From: JBBQVZ01 sp963695975
Lineage (GTDB): Bacteria; Actinomycetota; UBA4738; HRBIN12
NCBI GenBank assembly: GCA_963695975.1
Contig: CAVOIB010000002.1
Span: forward strand, 310,001 to 374,000
Length of the DNA stretch: 64,000 bases
Reading direction: 5' to 3'
In this document: positions 8,941 through 18,883 of the stretch, one piece after another
How positions within the stretch are numbered: position 1 is the stretch's first letter
How the letters are laid out: each line of letters begins with the position of its first letter
Notes under the pieces: model-generated
Seen by the model: the letters and a program-made list of their open reading frames with translations, nothing else
Database searches by the model: none
Told to the model about the DNA's origin: nothing
Translations under genes and position numbers: made by a program

Positions 8941-9497
8941 CGCATCGTCCAGGTCGGGTCCTTGCGCTCGTCCAGGAACTGGATGAACGGGCTACCGTCG
9001 CCCGCCAGGCCGACGACCGCGCGCAGCTCGCCTTCGGGGTCGAGCAAACGAAGCACGGGGGAGCCTTCGGCCGCCAGGCCCAACCGAACGCGGACCTTCC
9101 CCGACCTGTCGTACAGGCCCATCGTGGGCGATCCTTGCTCTGCCAGGCTGTAGACCTGGTGCAGTTCGCCGCTGCGCACCTGCATCCCGAGCGTCGGCGA
9201 GGCCTCCGGCGCCAGCCCGAACTTCGCCCTGATCCGGCCGTTCTTATCGCCGAACGCCAGGCTCGCCGAGCCGTCGGACGACAGGCCGAGCGTGGCCCGG
9301 ACCTTGCCCTTGTCGTCGCCGATCGCGAGACCGGCCGCTCCGTCGGCCGACAGGCCGAACCGAGCGCGGACCTGGCCGGCTGGGTCCAACAGCGAGAAGT
9401 ACGGCGACTCGTCGTTCCCCAGGCCGATGCGCAGCCGGACGTTGCCGGCCTCATCGACGACCTCGAACTCCTCCGCGCGGACGATCCGTTTCTTCAT
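8937..9497 (-). CDS. Protein of seven 23-residue beta-type repeats
   Basis: The 186 residues are almost wholly made of a repeat of about 23 residues. The consensus is D-x2-G-x-V/I-R-x3-GL-x2-DGS-x2-L-x2, for example GKVRATLGLSSDGSASLAF. Copies start near residues 13, 36, 59, 82, 105, 128 and 151. No signal peptide or membrane helix is visible. Similar repeats occur in unannotated bacterial proteins and suggest a beta-solenoid or beta-helix. As first gene of the MADH-like cluster, with an ATGA overlap to the thioredoxin gene, it may be a scaffold or binding partner. No function can be assigned. Confidence 0.75.
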   Translation of the reverse strand: MKKRIVRAEEFEVVDEAGNVRLRIGLGNDESPYFSLLDPAGQVRARFGLSADGAAGLAIGDDKGKVRATLGLSSDGSASLAFGDKNGRIRAKFGLAPEASPTLGMQVRSGELHQVYSLAEQGSPTMGLYDRSGKVRVRLGLAAEGSPVLRLLDPEGELRAVVGLAGDGSPFIQFLDERKDPTWTMR

Positions 9498-9586
9498 CGT
9501 GGTTGGGCGTCGCGAGCGATCCGCGACGTCCGGCTATCGTCGCGCGTGCCGGGGTCCGTCTCAAGCAGCGCGCGCCTAAACCACGC

Positions 9587-10696
9587 TCAGCGCGCGATCG
9601 TCTCCACCCGGCGGGTGCATGCCGCGAGGCGATCGGGACGAGGTGTAACGCCGATCCCCGGCCCGCTCGGCACCGCCATCGTCCCGTCCGGATCCATTGA
9701 GAACGGCTGGGTGATGTCGTCCGGGAAGTACCGGCTCGACGCGCTGGTATCACCCGGGAGCGTGAACCCAGGCAGCGCCGCGAGGGCGAGGTTGGTCGCC
9801 CGCCCGACGCCGGTCTCGAGCATGCCTCCGCACCAAACCGGGACGCCGGCCGCGTGACACGCATCGTGGACCCGGCGGGCCTCGGGTATACCGCCCACCC
9901 GCCCCTGCTTGATATTCACGATCCGACAGGCACCGACCTCGATGGCCGCCGCGGCGTCGGCGGCCGATCTGATCGATTCGTCGAGGCAGATCGGTGTCCG
10001 TATCCGGCCCTGGAGCGCGGCATGCTGGACCAGGTCGTCCTGGTGCAGCGGTTGTTCCACCATCAGCAGGTCGCACTCGTCGAGCGCGAGGAACACGTCT
10101 ACGTCGTCGAGCGTGTACGCGGCGTTCGCATCGACCGAGAGCAGGATGTCCGGATGCGCCTCGCGGACCGCGCGGACACGATCGATGTCGGTCCCGGGCT
10201 CGATCTTCAGCTTGATCCGCCGGTACCCATCCGCCAGGTAGCCGTCGACCTGCAGCAGGAGCGACTCCCTGGAATCGGCGATCCCCACCGAGACACCGCA
10301 CACAACCCTGTCCTTGTCAGCGCCGAGATGGTCTGCGAGCGACCGCCCCTCGGCACGGAGCTCGAGATCGAGGAACGCGTCGATCAGCGCAGCTTTGGCC
10401 ATCGGGTTGCCGCGCACACCAGACAGCGCCGCATCGAGGTCGTCCGCAACGACGTCCCCAGCGGCGAACAGCGCGGGAACGAGGAAGTCGCGGGTCACCA
10501 GCCAGACGCCCTCGTTGAACTCCTCCGAGTAGGCTGGGTCGATCCCGGCGACGCACTCGCCCCAACCCTCTACCTCGTCGCCGATCGCGCGCACGAGGAC
10601 GCACGCTTTCTCCGTCTCGGTTCCGAAGCTGGTCCGGAAGGGCCGAACGAGTGGGAGGCCCACCAAGCGCATCTCGATCGCGCGGACCGTCGTCAT
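9587..10696 (-). CDS. menC: o-Succinylbenzoate synthase / N-acylamino acid racemase family
   Basis: A 369-residue member of the muconate-cycloisomerase branch of the enolase superfamily. The catalytic pattern is complete: KxK (RIKLKIEPG) near 165, metal ligands in SVDANAAY, MVEQPL and CLDESI, and the second-half Lys in VNIKQGRVGG. The family either dehydrates SHCHC to o-succinylbenzoate in menaquinone synthesis or racemises N-acylamino acids. No other men gene is nearby. Coupling (ATGA overlap) to a GNAT acetyltransferase makes the racemase role equally possible. Confidence 0.8.
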   Translation of the reverse strand: MTTVRAIEMRLVGLPLVRPFRTSFGTETEKACVLVRAIGDEVEGWGECVAGIDPAYSEEFNEGVWLVTRDFLVPALFAAGDVVADDLDAALSGVRGNPMAKAALIDAFLDLELRAEGRSLADHLGADKDRVVCGVSVGIADSRESLLLQVDGYLADGYRRIKLKIEPGTDIDRVRAVREAHPDILLSVDANAAYTLDDVDVFLALDECDLLMVEQPLHQDDLVQHAALQGRIRTPICLDESIRSAADAAAAIEVGACRIVNIKQGRVGGIPEARRVHDACHAAGVPVWCGGMLETGVGRATNLALAALPGFTLPGDTSASSRYFPDDITQPFSMDPDGTMAVPSGPGIGVTPRPDRLAACTRRVETIAR

Positions 10697-11508
10697 CGCG
10701 GCGTCGCCGTCAAGACGTAGGTCGAGTCGTCGGTGAACCCGGTCGCGACCAGGCCAGCATCGAAGCAACGCGAGAACGCCCGCCCGGATGCATCGCGCCA
10801 GGCGTCGGCCAACGCCCTGTCGCGTTCCCGCAGCCCGTGGTACTCGCGCGGGATGCGGATCAGCGCACTCGACCCGACGACGGGAGCGACATCGGTCGGC
10901 ACCGGTGTCTCCTGATCTTCGCCGGACCGCCCTAGCACCTCGGTGCCGATCGGAAGGGGATGAGGCCCGGGGATCGGCCGCTCCAGGTCCCACCTGACGA
11001 GCAGCCGATCGCTGCGTTCGCCGCGGTTCAACGTGTCCGTCATCTCACCGTAGAAGTCCGGTAGGAACCGATCGGCGATCGCGCCGAGCTTGGCCAGGTT
11101 GAGATAGGCGTTGCGCGATATGAGGGGATCGAACGTCCATCGAACGGTCGGGATGCCGCGATCTAAGCAGAAGGCCCGCTGTGCAAGCTTCAAGGCGTAT
11201 CCGACGCCGCGATGCCGCCGATCCGGCAGCGACGCGAGCATGTGGGAATGCATGTGCAGGCCGTACTCGGGGCTGACCCCGGCCCACCCGAGGACGTAGC
11301 CGACCAGCAGTTCGCCGTCCCAGGCTCCGTAGGGAGTGTTCCCACAGTCGGCCAGCGCCCTGATCATCTCGCGCGGGAGCAGCTGGTGGTTACCCCAGGT
11401 GGCGACCATCACGTCGAGGATCCGGTCCGCGTCCTCGACCGTCGTCAGCGGTTCGAGCCTGACACCGGCGGCCTGGGCCGCCGCATGCGCCTGCTCCCAG
11501 GCATCCAT
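10693..11508 (-). CDS. GNAT-family acetyltransferase (COG3375-like)
   Basis: A 271-residue protein. Residues about 20-150 form a GNAT fold, with the acetyl-CoA pyrophosphate-binding loop in RRHRGVGYALK and the beta4 stretch ELLVGYVLGWAGV. The length and the C-terminal extension match the predicted acetyltransferase family often found beside MenC/N-acylamino acid racemase genes. It overlaps menC by ATGA, so the two proteins are made together. The pair may interconvert acylated amino acids. The substrate is unknown. Confidence 0.75.
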   Translation of the reverse strand: MDAWEQAHAAAQAAGVRLEPLTTVEDADRILDVMVATWGNHQLLPREMIRALADCGNTPYGAWDGELLVGYVLGWAGVSPEYGLHMHSHMLASLPDRRHRGVGYALKLAQRAFCLDRGIPTVRWTFDPLISRNAYLNLAKLGAIADRFLPDFYGEMTDTLNRGERSDRLLVRWDLERPIPGPHPLPIGTEVLGRSGEDQETPVPTDVAPVVGSSALIRIPREYHGLRERDRALADAWRDASGRAFSRCFDAGLVATGFTDDSTYVLTATPR

Positions 11509-11539
11509 GGCGCGAGTCTATCGTTGGGGGCCGGGAACG

Positions 11540-11570
11540 CTGAGAGCCCGTGCGGCGCACGGGCTCTCAG
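11540..11570 (-). terminator. Strong stem-loop, probable terminator
   Basis: A perfect 14-bp stem with a three-base loop (CTGAGAGCCCGTGC-ggc-complement) lies between the end of the small membrane protein gene at 11597 and the start of the GNAT gene. No U-tract follows on either strand. It probably ends the tRNA-Ile/small-protein transcript. Confidence 0.6.
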
Positions 11571-11596
11571 CTAGAAACGTGAGCTTCGCAACGGGG

Positions 11597-11773
11597 TCAG
11601 CCGCCCGCGGGCGGTGGCAGCTCCTGCCATTCGACGTCGTCCACGTCGCTGCCGCGGCGGCGCCTGAACACGGCCGCTACGGCGGCCACGATCGCGGCGA
11701 TGAACGCGAGCTTCATCAACTTGCGGAAGAACCCGCCCTTCTTCTTCTCCGTCACTTCGGTCTCGTCAGCCAT
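11597..11773 (-). CDS. Small single-pass membrane protein
   Basis: A 58-residue protein: an acidic then Lys-rich start (TEVTEKKKGGFFRKLMK), one transmembrane helix (LAFIAAIVAAVAAVF), an RRRR stop-transfer signal and an acidic tail. GGAAGGAGGG precedes the ATG. I do not recognise the family; small proteins of this shape are common in Actinomycetota beside tRNA or origin genes. It lies 23 bases downstream of tRNA-Ile on the same strand. Confidence 0.7.
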   Translation of the reverse strand: MADETEVTEKKKGGFFRKLMKLAFIAAIVAAVAAVFRRRRGSDVDDVEWQELPPPAGG

Positions 11774-11796
11774 TCGGGGTGCCCTCCTTCCGAGCG

Positions 11797-11871
11797 TGGG
11801 CCTGGATGGACTTGAACCATCGACCTCTTCCTTATCAGGGAAGCGCTCTAACCGAGCTGAGCTACAGGCCC
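11797..11871 (-). tRNA. tRNA-Ile (anticodon GAT)
   Basis: A 75-nt cloverleaf on the minus strand. The acceptor GGGCCTG pairs with CAGGCCC, the anticodon stem CTTCC/GGAAG closes loop CTGATAA, and the T arm has GGTTCAAGTCC. CCA is not encoded. In mycobacteria tRNA-Ile also follows gyrA and the DUF3566 gene, so the place is conserved. Confidence 0.95.
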
Positions 11872-11957
11872 TGGTCGTGAACGGTGGGCCCGCGGCCCTC
11901 CACGCAGCGTAGCCACGCGCCGAAGAGCCTGTCAAACGTCGGGTGAGGCAGGCGGTC

Positions 11958-12428
11958 TCAGCGCTTCTCGGCGAGCGTGACCTCGATGCCGCCGATCACG
12001 TCGCTGATCAGGTTGTACAGGAACACCACGAACACGGTCACCAACGACCATAGGAGGACGTTCGCCAGCCCGATCAGGAAGAGCCACGTGAACACGCTGC
12101 CGAACCGGATCTGCACGGCCTGCGGGCCGGCGGCGTTTCCTGTGGCGAAGACGTATCCGAGCAACCGCCCGGTGGAATCGATCGCTCCGACGGCGCTCAA
12201 GAGCGCATAGATGATCATGAGTGCGAAGTACACGATCAGCATCACGCAGAAGTAGAAGAGCAGCGAGAACTTGAGCACCGACAGCGGGCCGATCTTGCGG
12301 AGCACGACCCGGGTGCGGCGCGGAGTCGCGCTGAGCGCGCGGCGCGCGGCCACCTGCTGCTCCTGCGGTGAGGCGGGCGGGGGCGGTGTGCTAGCTGGTG
12401 GGGTGGGCTCTTCGATCGTCTGCTCCAT
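11958..12428 (-). CDS. DUF3566 transmembrane protein
   Basis: A 156-residue protein. A Pro/Thr-rich cytoplasmic tail (about 1-40) is followed by the DUF3566 region with a first helix (VLKFSLLFYFCVMLIVYFAL) and a second near the C-terminus (LANVLLWSLVTVFVVFLYNL). The family sits next to gyrA in most Actinomycetota and has no firm function. GGGAG precedes ATG 12428. An upstream in-frame start at 12506 gives only low-complexity sequence. Confidence 0.85.
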   Translation of the reverse strand: MEQTIEEPTPPASTPPPPASPQEQQVAARRALSATPRRTRVVLRKIGPLSVLKFSLLFYFCVMLIVYFALMIIYALLSAVGAIDSTGRLLGYVFATGNAAGPQAVQIRFGSVFTWLFLIGLANVLLWSLVTVFVVFLYNLISDVIGGIEVTLAEKR

Positions 12429-12483
12429 CTCTCCCAGGGTTTCTAAGGGTAAGCCCCGTCCTGCGCAAGCACCCTGGGGCTCC

Positions 12484-12747
12484 CTACGTTCGGAACGGCC
12501 CCTCACCGGCGAACAACGCCCGCACCTGCGCCGCGGCGGCCACTGCCAGGATCAGGGGCGCGACCACCCATGAGGCCGTGCCGACGCCGTCCACGAAGCA
12601 GAGCGCACCGATGCCCAGCCCCGCCCCAGCGAGGGCCATCGAAGCGTCAACGATGTGCGGCGACACCCGCGACCGGAGGACCGATCCGACGATGAGCGCG
12701 GCGGCACTTGAGATCGACAGGATGACGACGCCCGCTGCCACATGCAC
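12484..12747 (-). CDS. Small membrane protein, unknown family
   Basis: An 87-residue hydrophobic protein with about three predicted helices (AAGVVILSISSAAALIVGS, ASMALAGAGLGIGALCFV, WVVAPLILAVAAAAQ). The start is GTG 12747 or the GTG two codons later. It diverges from the MFS transporter gene, and their start regions are about 20 bases apart, so promoters must overlap the coding sequence. No family recognised. Confidence 0.55.
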   Translation of the reverse strand: MHVAAGVVILSISSAAALIVGSVLRSRVSPHIVDASMALAGAGLGIGALCFVDGVGTASWVVAPLILAVAAAAQVRALFAGEGPFRT

Positions 12748-12768
12748 GTGGAGGATTATCGTGCGTGC

Positions 12769-14007
12769 ATGGACACGGCGCCTGCGATCGACCCGATCGA
12801 AACTGACCTCCGCCGGATCCTGTGGGTGCAGGCGATCCGGGCCTTCCTGTACGGGTTCGGCACCGTGGTGCTGGGGACGGCGCTCGCAGCGGGTGGACTG
12901 TCCGACTCCCAGGTCGCCCTGATCTTCACGGCGATGCTCGCCGGTATGGCGCTTGCGACGATAGGGGTCGGTGTGCGCGGAGATCGGATCGGCCGCCGAC
13001 GGCTCTACGCCGCGCTCCTCGTGGGGCTCGGGCTCGTCGGCACCGTGTTCGCGTTGACCGACTCGTTACCGGTCCTCGTCGTCGCCTCCCTCACCGGTCT
13101 GATGTCGACCGACGCGAACGAGTCGGGCCCGATCACGTCGCTGGAACAGGCGATGATCGGGCAGGCGCCGGGGGCGGCGCGGGTCCACGTGTTCGGGCGC
13201 TATAACGCGGTGGCCTACCTCGCGGGGGCCGTGGGCGCGCTGGCGGCGGGAGGTCCGGCGTTCCTCCGCGACGTGTGGAGCGCCGCCCCGAGCGACCAAC
13301 GATGGCTGCTGATCATGCCGGTGGGGGCCGCTGTCTGCCTGGTGGTCGCGCACGGACTCACCGGTCGCGTCGAGGTGAGCGAGGAGATCGTGCCCCGACG
13401 CCCCCTCGGTCGCTCTCGGAGGAACGTGTTCAAGCTGAGCTCGCTGTTCGCGCTCGACGCCTTCGCCGGGGGGTTCGTGGTCACGACGTTCATCGTGTTC
13501 TGGTTCGAACGGAAGTTCGGCGCGTCGCTGCAGCTCATGAGCCTGGTGTTCTTCGCGGCGGGGCTACTGCAGGCCGGCTCGTCGATCACCGCCGCGCGTG
13601 TCGGCTCTCGTTTCGGCCTGCTGAACACGATGGTGTTCACGCACCTGCCCTCGAACATCCTGCTGTTGCTCGTGCCGTTCATGCCGACGCTCGGGAGCGC
13701 GATAGCGGTGCTACTGGCGCGGTTCGCGCTATCCCAGATGGACGTCCCCACGCGCCAGGCCTACATCGCGGCGATGGTCGACCCCGAGGAGCGCACGGCA
13801 GCCGCGGCGTTTACGAATACCGCCCGCTACGTCGCCAGGCCGTTCGGCCCCGCGGTCGGGGCGGTGCTGATGAACAACGTCGCGTTCGGCGCACCCTTCG
13901 TGGTGGCGGGCGGGGTGAAGTGCGTCTACGACCTGCTGGTCTGGCGGATGTTCAAACGGGTGCCGCTCCCCGAGTCCGAGGCAGCTATTCCTCGTCCATC
14001 TGGATGA
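12769..14007 (+). CDS. MFS transporter
   Basis: A 412-residue protein with about twelve hydrophobic segments and the MFS loop motif between helices 2 and 3 (GVRGDRIGRRRLY). A second basic loop occurs mid-protein (RRPLGRSRR). ATG 12769 is chosen over ATG 12742 because the family alignment begins shortly before LRRILWVQAIRAFLYGFG. Its 3' end overlaps the 3' end of gyrA by 23 bases, tail to tail. The substrate is not evident. The gene interrupts the usual gyrA-DUF3566 adjacency. Confidence 0.85.
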   Translation: MDTAPAIDPIETDLRRILWVQAIRAFLYGFGTVVLGTALAAGGLSDSQVALIFTAMLAGMALATIGVGVRGDRIGRRRLYAALLVGLGLVGTVFALTDSLPVLVVASLTGLMSTDANESGPITSLEQAMIGQAPGAARVHVFGRYNAVAYLAGAVGALAAGGPAFLRDVWSAAPSDQRWLLIMPVGAAVCLVVAHGLTGRVEVSEEIVPRRPLGRSRRNVFKLSSLFALDAFAGGFVVTTFIVFWFERKFGASLQLMSLVFFAAGLLQAGSSITAARVGSRFGLLNTMVFTHLPSNILLLLVPFMPTLGSAIAVLLARFALSQMDVPTRQAYIAAMVDPEERTAAAAFTNTARYVARPFGPAVGAVLMNNVAFGAPFVVAGGVKCVYDLLVWRMFKRVPLPESEAAIPRPSG

Positions 14008-16429
14008 TCACCGGGGCGATCGCGGCGACGATCTCGCCCTCCTCGACACGCATCGTTCGAACGCCCTGACTCGCCCGTCCCACGCGGCGGATGTCACCGG
14101 CCGCGACGCGCTGCACCTTCCCCGACGAGGAGATCGTGAGCAGGTCCTGGTCCTTCGACCCGATGAAGGCGCCAGCGAGCGGCCCCGTCTTTCCGGTGAG
14201 TTGATGACCGATCACACCCTTGCCGCCCCGGCCCTTCGGTGGGTAGTCCTGCAGCTTGGAGCGCTTCCCGTAACCCTGCTCCGTGACGCTGATCATCTCC
14301 TCGCCGTCCGAGGTGAGACCGACCGCGAGCACGCGGTCGTCGTCCGCCAGGCGCATGCCGATCACGCCACCGGTCGCACGCCCCATCGGGCGCGCGAGTG
14401 ACTCTTTGAACCTGATCGCTTGGCCCTTCCGCGACAGGAGGAACACGTCATCCTTGCCGTCGGTGAGTTTCACCTCCATCAACTCGTCCCTGTCGCGGAG
14501 GTTGATCGCGATGAGGCCCGTCCGCGGCGAGTCGTACTCGGGCAGCGCCGTCTTCTTCACGATGCCGTTCTTCGTGGCGAACAGCAGGAACTTGCCTGAC
14601 TCGTACTCCTTGAGGTCGATCACGGCGCTGATGCGCTCATCCCCGTCGAGCGCGACGCCAGGCAGGTTCGCGGCGTAGAGGCCGCGGGCCGTCTTGCTCG
14701 ACTCGGGTATCTCGTGGGCCTTCACACGGTAGACACGCCCTTTGGTCGTGAAGAACAACATCCAATGATGGGTGGTCGTCGTGAACACGTGCTTCACGAC
14801 GTCCTCCTCCTTCAGGTTCTGACCACGCACGCCCTTGCCGCCACGACCCTGGCGCTTGAACGCGTCGACGGGCAGGCGCTTCACGTAACCGGCGAGGCTG
14901 ACGGTGATGATCACGTCCTCCTCGGCGATCAGGTCCTCGACATCGAAGTCCCCCTCCTCGGCCCTGATCTGCGTGCGGCGCGTGTCGGCGTGCTTCTTGC
15001 GGATCTCCGTCAACTCGTCCTTGATCACACCCCGGAGCTTCTTGGGGTCCTTCAACAGCGAATCGAAGTACTTGATGTCGGCGAGCAGCTTCTTGTGCTC
15101 GTCCTCGAGCTCGGTGCGCGCGAGCTTGGTCAGCCGGCGAAGCGGCATGTCCAGGATGTGGTTCGCCTGGATCTCGGTCAGCTTGAACTTGGTCATCAGC
15201 CGCTTTCGGGCTACCTCCGCATCCTGCGAACCGCGGATGATCGCGATGACCTCGTCCAGGTGGTCGAGCGCGATCAGCAGGCCCAGGACGATGTGATCGC
15301 GCTCCTCCGCCCTGCGGAGCAGGTAGCGGGTACGGCGCGCGACAACGTCCACCTGGTGGTCGACGTAGTAGCCGACCATCTCGGCCAGGTTCAACGTGCG
15401 CGGTACCCCGTCGACGAGCGCGAGCATGATCACGCCGAACGACTCCTGCAGCTGCGTCTGCTTGTAGAGCTGGTTCAGCACGACCTGCGCGTTGGCCCCC
15501 CGCTTGCACTCGATCACCAGGCGCATGCCCTGTCGGTTGGATTCGTCCTTCAGATCGGAGATATCCTTCAGCCGCCCAAGCTTCACGAGCTCGGCGATCT
15601 TCTCGGCCAGGCGCGCCTTGTTCACCTGGTACGGGAGTTCCGTCACGACGATCTTGCTCCGTCCGCCGGTCCCCTCCTCCACCTGCGCGACCGCGCGAAC
15701 CCTGATCGATCCCCGCCCGGTCTCGTACGCGTCTCGCACGCCTTGACGGCCCATGATCGTGGCGCCGGTCGGGAAGTCCGGACCCTTGATGAACTTCATC
15801 AGGTCCTGCGGCGTGGACTCCGGGTTGTCGAGGTAGTGGATGACCGCGTCGATCGTTTCGCCGAGGTTGTGCGGGGGGATGTTCGTGGCCATCCCGACCG
15901 CGATCCCGCCCGAGCCGTTGACGAGCAGGTTCGGGAACCGGCTGGGCAGCACGACTGGCTGCTGCTCGTAACCGTCGAAGTTCGGAACGAAGTCGACGGT
16001 CTCGGCCTCGATGTCGCGGAGCATCTCCATCGCCATGGGCGCGAGCCGCGCTTCCGTGTATCTGTATGCGGCCGCAGGATCGCCGTCCACGGATCCGAAG
16101 TTCCCGTGGCCGTCGACGAGCGGATAGCGGAGCGACCAGTCCTGCGCCATGCGGACCAGGGCGTCGTAGACGGATTGATCGCCGTGCGGGTGATACTTCT
16201 TCAGCACGTCGCCGATCACGGCCGCGCACTTGCGATGCGGTCGGTCCGGCCGGTATCCGGCCTCGAGCATCGCCCACAGGATCCGCTTGTGGACCGGCTT
16301 CAGGCCGTCGCGGACGTCCGGCAGGGCCCGGCCGACGATCACGGACATCGCGTAGTCGAGATAGGACCGTTGGATCTCGTCCTCGAGCTGGACGTCCTCG
16401 ATCCTGCCGGCCAAGAGGTTCTGCGACAT
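13985..16429 (-). CDS. gyrA: DNA gyrase subunit A
   Basis: An 814-residue GyrA with the winged-helix/tower breakage domain and the six-bladed C-terminal DNA-wrapping domain. The catalytic Tyr lies in YRYTEARLAPMA near residue 127. A GyrA-box-like motif (QGRGGKG) occurs near 543 and a related element (KGRGGKG) near 745. The quinolone-determining region reads HPHGDQSVYDAL, so the residue at the E. coli Ser83 position is Gln. It lies 21 bases downstream of gyrB and is probably co-transcribed with it. Confidence 0.98.
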   Translation of the reverse strand: MSQNLLAGRIEDVQLEDEIQRSYLDYAMSVIVGRALPDVRDGLKPVHKRILWAMLEAGYRPDRPHRKCAAVIGDVLKKYHPHGDQSVYDALVRMAQDWSLRYPLVDGHGNFGSVDGDPAAAYRYTEARLAPMAMEMLRDIEAETVDFVPNFDGYEQQPVVLPSRFPNLLVNGSGGIAVGMATNIPPHNLGETIDAVIHYLDNPESTPQDLMKFIKGPDFPTGATIMGRQGVRDAYETGRGSIRVRAVAQVEEGTGGRSKIVVTELPYQVNKARLAEKIAELVKLGRLKDISDLKDESNRQGMRLVIECKRGANAQVVLNQLYKQTQLQESFGVIMLALVDGVPRTLNLAEMVGYYVDHQVDVVARRTRYLLRRAEERDHIVLGLLIALDHLDEVIAIIRGSQDAEVARKRLMTKFKLTEIQANHILDMPLRRLTKLARTELEDEHKKLLADIKYFDSLLKDPKKLRGVIKDELTEIRKKHADTRRTQIRAEEGDFDVEDLIAEEDVIITVSLAGYVKRLPVDAFKRQGRGGKGVRGQNLKEEDVVKHVFTTTTHHWMLFFTTKGRVYRVKAHEIPESSKTARGLYAANLPGVALDGDERISAVIDLKEYESGKFLLFATKNGIVKKTALPEYDSPRTGLIAINLRDRDELMEVKLTDGKDDVFLLSRKGQAIRFKESLARPMGRATGGVIGMRLADDDRVLAVGLTSDGEEMISVTEQGYGKRSKLQDYPPKGRGGKGVIGHQLTGKTGPLAGAFIGSKDQDLLTISSSGKVQRVAAGDIRRVGRASQGVRTMRVEEGEIVAAIAPVIIQMDEE

Positions 16430-16450
16430 GCGTTCCTTCCTTGGGGATGC

Positions 16451-18406
<1,956 letters not shown>

Positions 18407-18486
18407 CGAGCCTCCGATCGCGCCCACGCAGCGGCCCCAGCCCTGATCGGGGAGGCCGTGCCGGGGACTCCTGCACGGGTGCGACG

Positions 18487-18495
18487 ATTCTACCA
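18487..18495 (-). promoter_or_regulatory. Candidate extended -10 promoter of gyrB
   Basis: Read on the minus strand the bases are TGGTAGAAT, an extended -10 element (TGn-TAGAAT), about 80 bases before TTG 18406. No clear -35 is seen. It supports the shorter gyrB start. Confidence 0.35.
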
Positions 18496-18541
18496 ATCAG
18501 GGCCGACGTTGGAGGCCGTTCGGCGCGACGATCGAGGCCGT

Positions 18542-18883
18542 CTACCTGCTGTTTCGCACCACCACGCGGACCGTCGTGATGGCCTCCGACCCGAGCGCTT
18601 CATTGGCCTTGCGCCGGATCTGCTCGTGCAGGAACCGAGCCTGCACGCCCCACGGTCCATCGGTCGCCGATACGACGAGCACGCCAGCATCCAAGCTCAT
18701 GGGTGCGGTCTCGCCGGCGATGCGCTCGCCGACGATCTGCGGCCAGGCCACGGCGAGCTGAGCGATCGGCATGCCACGCGAGAACGTCTCCTCGCGGAGC
18801 AGGCCATCGACGATCTCGCCGATCGGCACGGCGTCTGCGCTCCGAGGATCGCGCCTCGTTCGCCAGCCTTTCGCGTGCGGCAT
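18542..18883 (-). CDS. DciA-like DUF721 protein
   Basis: A 113-residue protein of the DUF721/DciA family (VAWPQIVGERIAGETAP, LVVSATDGPWGVQARFL, RVVVR). DciA loads the replicative helicase in bacteria lacking DnaC/DnaI. The actinobacterial copies lie between recF and gyrB, as here. ATG 18883 overlaps the recF stop (TGATG). An upstream in-frame start would run 42 bases into recF. Confidence 0.9.
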   Translation of the reverse strand: MPHAKGWRTRRDPRSADAVPIGEIVDGLLREETFSRGMPIAQLAVAWPQIVGERIAGETAPMSLDAGVLVVSATDGPWGVQARFLHEQIRRKANEALGSEAITTVRVVVRNSR

